A DNA stretch of 21,278 bases from Competibacteraceae bacterium UBA6584. GTDB lineage: Bacteria > Pseudomonadota > Gammaproteobacteria > Competibacterales > Competibacteraceae. How positions within the stretch are numbered: position 1 is the stretch's first letter; every line of letters starts with the position of its first letter. This document shows, piece by piece, positions 20,725-21,278 of this stretch. The stretch covers positions 1,161-22,438 of the forward strand of contig DJIW01000017.1 in assembly GCA_002433805.1 (NCBI GenBank). The letters run 5' to 3'. The notes under the pieces are model-generated. The model did no database searches, had not been told where the DNA came from, and saw only the letters and a program-made list of their open reading frames with translations. Position numbers and translations under genes: made by a program.

Positions 20725-21278
20725 ATGCCTGATGAAATTCTTGAAAGAGCGCTTAAGCGTGAGAGAGAACTTAAGGTTGAATTAGAAGAAATTCAAACAT
20801 TTATAAGAGTTTATGGGAGATTTAGGGTTGATGGCTTTGTACAACCGTGTGACATAACGACTACCATCACGAGAAATGATCGTGATACCGATCTGGAATC
20901 AATGCCACCATCTGCGATTTTGAATCTTGAGGCCCCTAAACATAGTAGACGCACACGATCAACTTCTAGCAAGAATGCAGTTATCGAGGCGGCTAAGCGC
21001 ATCCTCCAAAACCGCACTAATCCAGTCAAGAATTCTGAAATTACACGTATGATTCTTAGCGAAGGCGTCAACATAAAAAGCGATAATAAAGAACGCTATG
21101 TCAGTACATTGCTTTCCCATTGTAAAGACTTTAGAACTGCAGGCCGTCGAGTTGGTTGGTTGTTGATTGACGAATCATTGCATGACGCAGAACCATTGCA
21201 TGACGCAGAATCATTACGTTACAATTCAATTCATGGGTTTATAGATGCGCCAGACGCAGGGGAGCAGCCTATCGACAA
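20725..21278 (+). CDS. Predicted winged-helix-like DNA-binding protein, C-terminus beyond window
   Basis: An open frame from ATG 20725 runs 184 codons off the window end without a stop. GGAGA 7 bases upstream supports the start. The first ~30 residues are a charged helix (EILERALKREREL, ELEEIQTFIRVYGRF), possibly a coiled coil. Residues about 80-150 (KNAVIEAAKRILQNR, VKNSEITRMILSEGVNI, KERYVSTLLSHCKDFRTAGRRVGWLLID in outline) resemble a winged-helix unit of the HARE-HTH type found in transcription and restriction-linked proteins. After this comes a 6-residue repeat SLHDAE-PLHDAE-SLRYNS encoded by an 18-bp tandem repeat. Codon use is AT-rich, unlike the first 18 kb, which points to acquired DNA. 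Function is not assigned. Confidence 0.6.
   Translation, partial: MPDEILERALKRERELKVELEEIQTFIRVYGRFRVDGFVQPCDITTTITRNDRDTDLESMPPSAILNLEAPKHSRRTRSTSSKNAVIEAAKRILQNRTNPVKNSEITRMILSEGVNIKSDNKERYVSTLLSHCKDFRTAGRRVGWLLIDESLHDAEPLHDAESLRYNSIHGFIDAPDAGEQPID
21175..21218. repeat. 18-bp tandem repeat inside the terminal gene
   Basis: Unit 1 (21175-21192, starting TCATTGCATGAC) and unit 2 (21193-21210, starting CCATTGCATGAC) differ only at the first base. A partial third copy begins at 21211 (TCATTACG). The length is a multiple of three, so copy-number change would keep the reading frame. It encodes LHDAE repeats. Confidence 0.85.

Noticed and set aside
21175..21218. Direct repeats considered as a CRISPR array
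   Set aside because: Only two full units in direct tandem with no spacers, and the repeat lies inside an open reading frame.
1..21278. tRNA, rRNA, insertion-sequence and riboswitch signals
   Set aside because: No cloverleaf-like segment, rRNA-like stretch, transposase, or terminal inverted repeats with target duplications could be recognised by eye. A covariance-model search would be needed to exclude small RNAs.

Overview
The window is GC-rich and gene-dense, with proteobacterial gene content: succinylase-branch lysine/diaminopimelate genes dapD and dapE, glycogen genes glgE, glgC and glgX, an ABC-F ATPase of the Uup type, and several stand-alone toxin-antitoxin cassettes. A gammaproteobacterium is the best guess. 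Genus cannot be fixed from the sequence alone. The GlgE/GlgC/GlgX set would suit a glycogen-storing lineage, but that is inference.

Layout. 1-2188 (minus): the 5' end of an aldo/keto reductase gene cut by the window edge, then dapD-dapE with stop and start codons overlapping. 2332-3414 (minus): a two-gene unit of unknown role, a predicted permuted NlpC/P60- or LRAT-like cysteine-hydrolase without a signal peptide followed by a small protein with an N-terminal hydrophobic export segment. 3415-3818: a non-coding stretch with a promoter-like site built around a perfect palindrome. 3819-9711 (plus): glgE, glgC, glgX, a maltosyltransferase, ADP-glucose synthase and debranching enzyme for alpha-glucan turnover. 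9791-13731 (plus): a large SNF2-family ATPase and a SWIM zinc-finger protein, spaced as an operon. 13761-14243: a GNAT acetyltransferase. 14251-16141 (minus): four genes that may be co-transcribed, namely an endonuclease V-like protein, a small conserved protein, a secreted SH3-like protein and a hotdog thioesterase. 16312-18503 (plus): a small CxxC/CxxC protein and uup. 18511-19269 (minus): a membrane-anchored protein with a glycine-rich tail.

From about 19270 the sequence becomes AT-richer and accessory in character. It holds an intact Phd/VapC-type (PIN) toxin-antitoxin pair on the minus strand. Divergent from it are two antitoxin genes (YefM-like, then HicB-like), each overlapped at its stop codon by the start of its expected toxin gene, yet both toxin genes are broken: the YoeB-like one stops after 15 codons and the HicA-like one survives only as scattered fragments in three frames. 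The window ends inside a gene for a predicted DNA-binding protein carrying an 18-bp tandem repeat. The antitoxin graveyard beside a live TA pair, and the putative hydrolase/exported-partner pair at 2.3-3.4 kb, are the most unusual parts of the window.
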